This document shows, piece by piece, positions 58,977-59,024 of a stretch of 59,024 nt of DNA (position 1 is its first letter; the number at the start of each line of letters is the position of its first letter). The notes beneath the pieces are model-generated. The model saw nothing but the letters and a program-made list of their open reading frames with translations, had not been told where the DNA came from and did no database searches. The stretch covers positions 1-59,024 of the forward strand of contig UQOJ01000008.1 in assembly GCA_900542635.1 (NCBI GenBank), in the 5' to 3' direction. Source of the stretch: an uncultured Collinsella sp. (GTDB lineage: Bacteria > Actinomycetota > Coriobacteriia > Coriobacteriales > Coriobacteriaceae). The position numbers and the translations under genes were made by a program.

Positions 58977-59024
58977 CTGTCTCTTATACACATCTCCGAG
59001 CCCACGAGACTAAGGCGAATCTCG
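58977..59024. other. Nextera i7 adapter (assembly artefact)
   Basis: Not genomic. 58977-58995 is the Tn5 mosaic end, 58996-59010 the read-2 overhang, 59011-59018 an index (TAAGGCGA, which I recall as N701) and 59019-59024 the start of the P7 arm. Genomic sequence ends at 58976. Confidence 0.97.

Noticed and set aside
58103..59005. A 300-residue minus-strand frame at the right end
   Set aside because: Starts inside adapter sequence (MGSEMCIRDS) and runs antisense to pyrK.

Overview
The window is an assembled contig of about 58.9 kb of bacterial chromosome (49 to 58976) with leftover Illumina Nextera adapter and index sequence at both ends. Gene content, gene order, GC-rich coding with frequent TTG and GTG starts, and the protein sequences suggest a gut anaerobe of the class Coriobacteriia (Actinomycetota), most likely Collinsella. 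This rests on recognised family resemblance and not on a search. The region is mostly conserved core chromosome.

Layout, left to right. (1) 49-907: a truncated aroF (DAHP synthase, minus strand) with a possible attenuation leader, then tRNA-Arg(CCG). (2) 908-6843: a CtpE-like P-type ATPase, a zinc-ribbon membrane protein, a cyclophilin and a TPR membrane protein. (3) 6959-13867: the rod-shape elongation cluster mreB-mreC-mreD-mrdA(PBP2)-rodA and a DUF697-like membrane protein. (4) 13878-20633: two radical-SAM-associated genes, then rplU-rpmA-obgE-nadD-yqeK-rsfS. (5) 20633-21553: REP/RAYT unit A, followed by dinB on the minus strand. (6) 23042-39337: rpsP-khpA-rimM-trmD-lepB-glyQ-glyS-ppsR-ppdK-rplS-rnhB-yraN-yifB-dprA-trmFO-xer. 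This is a translation, tRNA-modification and DNA-processing block, with the glycyl-tRNA synthetase genes and pyruvate phosphate dikinase plus its regulator sitting between trmD-lepB and rplS. (7) 39557-49670: rpsB-tsf-pyrH-frr-uppS-cdsA-dxr-rseP-ispG-proS, the widely conserved translation / isoprenoid / phospholipid block. (8) 49849-53350, minus strand: a phosphotransferase-fold protein and the fermentative enzyme adhE. (9) 53508-54551: REP/RAYT unit B. (10) rpmB (minus), then the pyrimidine operon pyrR-pyrB-pyrC-pyrK(partial) behind an RNA leader that folds as a three-state attenuator.

The most unusual content is: two independent RAYT (Y1-type transposase) genes, each bracketed by its own inverted pair of palindromic repeats unrelated to the other pair; an RseP site-2 protease with a roughly 110-residue cytoplasmic insertion containing a winged-helix-like segment; a Xer recombinase with no canonical start codon, whose best start is AUA overlapping the trmFO stop behind a GGAGG Shine-Dalgarno; the pyr attenuator; a large palindromic operator candidate upstream of adhE; helically phased TTTACC repeats upstream of ppdK; and Ala/Glu-rich acidic tails shared by several ribosome-associated proteins.

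No CRISPR array, rRNA, prophage, plasmid origin or biosynthetic cluster is visible. All ordinary genes are intact except the two cut by the contig ends.
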